Below, in pieces: positions 40,743 to 42,311 of a stretch of 42,311 nt of DNA (position 1 is the first letter of the stretch; each line of letters opens with the position of its first letter). Under the pieces are notes generated by a model that was given only the letters and a program-made list of their open reading frames with translations, was not told the DNA's origin and searched no databases. The DNA is from JBCCXL01 sp039191605 (GTDB lineage Bacteria > Acidobacteriota > Thermoanaerobaculia > Multivoradales > JAHZIX01). The stretch spans positions 1 to 42,311 of the forward strand of contig JBCCXL010000033.1 in the NCBI GenBank assembly GCA_039191605.1, in the 5' to 3' direction. Both the position numbers and the translations under genes were made by a program.

Positions 40743-42311
40743 ATGAAGTTTCATCGCCTTGGGTTCTTTCCTCTGACCTGTTCTGTTCTTTGTCTCGTGA
40801 TGGCCGCCTTGGCCCTGGCCCCGGCTGCCGAAGCGCAGCCGGAGGTGGCCAACGTAACCGTCGACGGCAATCGACTGCTGGTCGAGCCCCTGGTGGCCCA
40901 CGACAGCCTCCAGGTAACCCTCGAGGCCTCCGACGGCTGCGTCGTGGTGCGGGACTTCAAGACCACCGGCTTCGTTGCGATTCCCCTGGTGGACGAGAAT
41001 GGCGAGCCTCTGCGGGACGGTGCGGTGCGCTGGGAGGTGCTGCTGGAGCCGGACCTGAGCGCTTCGGTGCGCAACGCCATGGCCCAGGCGCGAGCTCGGG
41101 GAGACGAGAAGTTTGAGCTGCAGCTCATCGACGAAGGCATTCTGCCGGCTCAGCCGCTGACGGTGAGCGGCTCGATCCTCCTGTCTCGGGGCATCGCCGC
41201 GGATCCGGAGATCGACGAGAACGGCCGAAGGGATGCGGAGCCGGTCTTCGCGGAGTTGACGCAGGAGCAGTCGGTCTTGGCGACGGGGGATGTCGCTGGC
41301 CTGGCCGAGCCCTCTGTCGGCTTCCTGGCAGAAGAGCAGCTGATCACCGGAAATCTCACCGTGCGCAACAGCCTCTGCGTCGGCGGCAATTGCAGCAACC
41401 CAGAGACCTTCAGCCTCGACACCATTCGGATGAAAGAGAGCAATCTTCGTCTCCACTTCGAGGACGTATCCTCCACCTTCTCATTCCCCACCAACGATTG
41501 GCGTCTGGTCGCCAACGACTCCACCAACGGTGGGGGCAACTACCTGGGAATTTGGGATGCTTCGGCGAATCGCTTTGTGTTTCGGGTCTTCGCCGGTGCG
41601 CCCAACAATGCCCTGGTGGTGGATTCCCAGGGTGAGCTGGGGATCGGAACCTCCTCTCCGGTCACGGAGGTGCACGCGGTCGATGGCAACACGCCGACTC
41701 TTCGCCTGGAGCAGAGCGGCAGCTCCGGCTTCACTCCTCAGACTTTCGACGTGGCCGGCAACGAGGTGAACTTCTTCATCCGCGACGTCACCAACGGCGC
41801 CAGTCTGCCCTTCCGCATTCGTCCCGGCGCGCGCTCCAACGCGATCCTCATCGATAGCGACAACAACATTGGCTTTGGTACCCCCAGTCCAGACGCCAGC
41901 CTCCACGTAGTGACAACTCAGGACTCCAACTTCGGCGGTCTGCGGGTGGAGAACCTCGGTACCGGCAACATCCAGACTCAATTCGCCAACACCAGCGGCG
42001 GCTGGGAGTGGCGCCAGACCTTCCGCGCCGGCGATCTGATCTTCGACTCTCAGGAGGATGGCGACAACGAGCTGGAGCTGGATACCGCCGGCAATCTCAC
42101 CGTGGTGTCGGTGACGGAGTCCTCCGATCGGGCGCTGAAGGAGAACTTCGAGGCGGTGGATCGCAGCGCTGTGCTGTCGAAGATCGTCGAGCTGCCGATC
42201 ACCCGATGGAATTACATCGAGCAGGGCGCCGACGTGAAGCATGTCGGCCCCATGGCCCAGGACTTCTACGGCGCCTTCGGCGTCGGCAAGGACGATCGGC
42301 ATATCGCCACC
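40743..42311 (+). CDS. S74 array gene 9 (subfamily C), 3' end outside the window
   Basis: The frame is open from ATG 40743 (AAGGAG 8 bases upstream) to the last base, 523 codons; about 50 residues are missing compared with its neighbours. Signal peptide MKFHRLGFFPLTCSVLCLVM, cleavage after AEA. C-type N-terminal domain (VANVTVDGNRLLVEPLVAH, EASDGCVVVRD, LRDGAVRWEVLLEP), then GFLAEEQLITGNLTVRNS, Cys212/Cys217 (CVGGNC), SLDTIRMKESNLRLHFE, GELGIGTSSP and NIGFGTPSP. S74 dyad Ser461/Lys466 (SDRALK), HVGPMAQDFYGAFGVG. The window ends in the HIAT stretch just before the conserved RDAASVALVGVQAL and the coil. The array probably continues beyond. Confidence 0.9.
   Translation, partial: MKFHRLGFFPLTCSVLCLVMAALALAPAAEAQPEVANVTVDGNRLLVEPLVAHDSLQVTLEASDGCVVVRDFKTTGFVAIPLVDENGEPLRDGAVRWEVLLEPDLSASVRNAMAQARARGDEKFELQLIDEGILPAQPLTVSGSILLSRGIAADPEIDENGRRDAEPVFAELTQEQSVLATGDVAGLAEPSVGFLAEEQLITGNLTVRNSLCVGGNCSNPETFSLDTIRMKESNLRLHFEDVSSTFSFPTNDWRLVANDSTNGGGNYLGIWDASANRFVFRVFAGAPNNALVVDSQGELGIGTSSPVTEVHAVDGNTPTLRLEQSGSSGFTPQTFDVAGNEVNFFIRDVTNGASLPFRIRPGARSNAILIDSDNNIGFGTPSPDASLHVVTTQDSNFGGLRVENLGTGNIQTQFANTSGGWEWRQTFRAGDLIFDSQEDGDNELELDTAGNLTVVSVTESSDRALKENFEAVDRSAVLSKIVELPITRWNYIEQGADVKHVGPMAQDFYGAFGVGKDDRHIAT

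Larger units (their letters stand above)
24309..42311 (+). repeat. Tandem array of nine paralogous S74-domain genes (continues past the window)
   Basis: Nine same-strand genes, about 1.7-1.8 kb each and separated by 200-470 bp, share one domain order and many conserved blocks: C-x-G-x-x-C, DTxRxKExNLRxxF, NDWRxxxND or close variants, TPxLRLxQ, two G-x-GT-x-x-P units, SDR-x-x-K and QDF. Subfamily A is copies 1-3, B copies 4-5 and C copies 6-9. The ninth is cut by the edge. Confidence 0.95.

Noticed and set aside
24309..42311. Prophage or phage-tail cluster
   Set aside because: S74 and fibre-like repeats recall tail fibres, but there are no capsid, tail, integrase or lysis genes, and every copy has its own Sec signal peptide and mostly its own terminator.

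Overview
The window is GC-rich (roughly two thirds G+C by eye) bacterial chromosomal DNA. The gene content points to a Gram-negative such as an Acidobacteriota member or a similar lineage: a DUF1800/DUF1501 pair, a CRTAC1-like FG-GAP/UnbV protein overlapping a TPR protein, a sigma-54 two-component pair beside LolD-like ABC ATPases, and many Sec-exported proteins. The taxonomic call is inference from gene content only. No rRNA, tRNA, CRISPR, transposase or phage structural gene was found.

Left part (1-24 kb), mostly housekeeping or accessory genes. Three leftward genes (DUF4442 hotdog protein, FAD oxidoreductase, AIM24-like protein cut by the window edge) form an operon. Rightward of them lies the DUF1800 + DUF1501 pair. 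Two leftward genes follow, a ferritin-like diiron protein and the RNA ligase RtcB. Next are a secreted protein of unknown function and an efflux-type module: a frameshifted HlyD/MacA-like adaptor, two ABC ATPases, an NtrC-type sigma-54 activator and its NtrY-like kinase, with no permease. A good sigma-54 -24/-12 promoter and an upstream repeat cluster precede the adaptor, so the activator probably controls its own module. A fused aminodeoxychorismate synthase (PabA-PabB) and the CRTAC1-like/TPR pair complete this half, closed by a strong terminator at 23.04-23.08 kb.

Right part (24.3-42.3 kb and beyond the edge) is the striking feature. Nine consecutive, same-strand, paralogous genes encode exported proteins of about 560-590 residues. 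Each has a signal peptide, an N-terminal beta-rich domain, a linker, an invariant C-x-G-x-x-C pair, a conserved DTxRxKExNLRxxF block, two tail-fibre-like G[IFL]GT-x-x-P repeats, and a C-terminal Peptidase_S74 intramolecular chaperone domain with its Ser/Lys dyad intact, ending in a short coiled coil. By N-terminal domain they fall into subfamilies A (copies 1-3), B (4-5) and C (6-9).

Nearly every copy is followed by its own hairpin, most of them terminator-like, so the genes look like separate expression cassettes rather than one operon. Copy 1 has a 1.2-kb upstream region with a near-consensus sigma-54 promoter and very strong C-ending codon bias. Copies 2 and 3 share an identical 53-bp leader containing a 9-codon upstream ORF. 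Short tandem arrays (11-14 bp units) sit upstream of copies 5, 7 and 9. The 3' halves of copies are more alike than their 5' halves, which suggests gene conversion. I read this as a diversifying locus for self-processing, trimeric, surface or secreted fibre-like proteins. The family architecture is seen directly; trimerisation, cleavage and the biological role are inferred.
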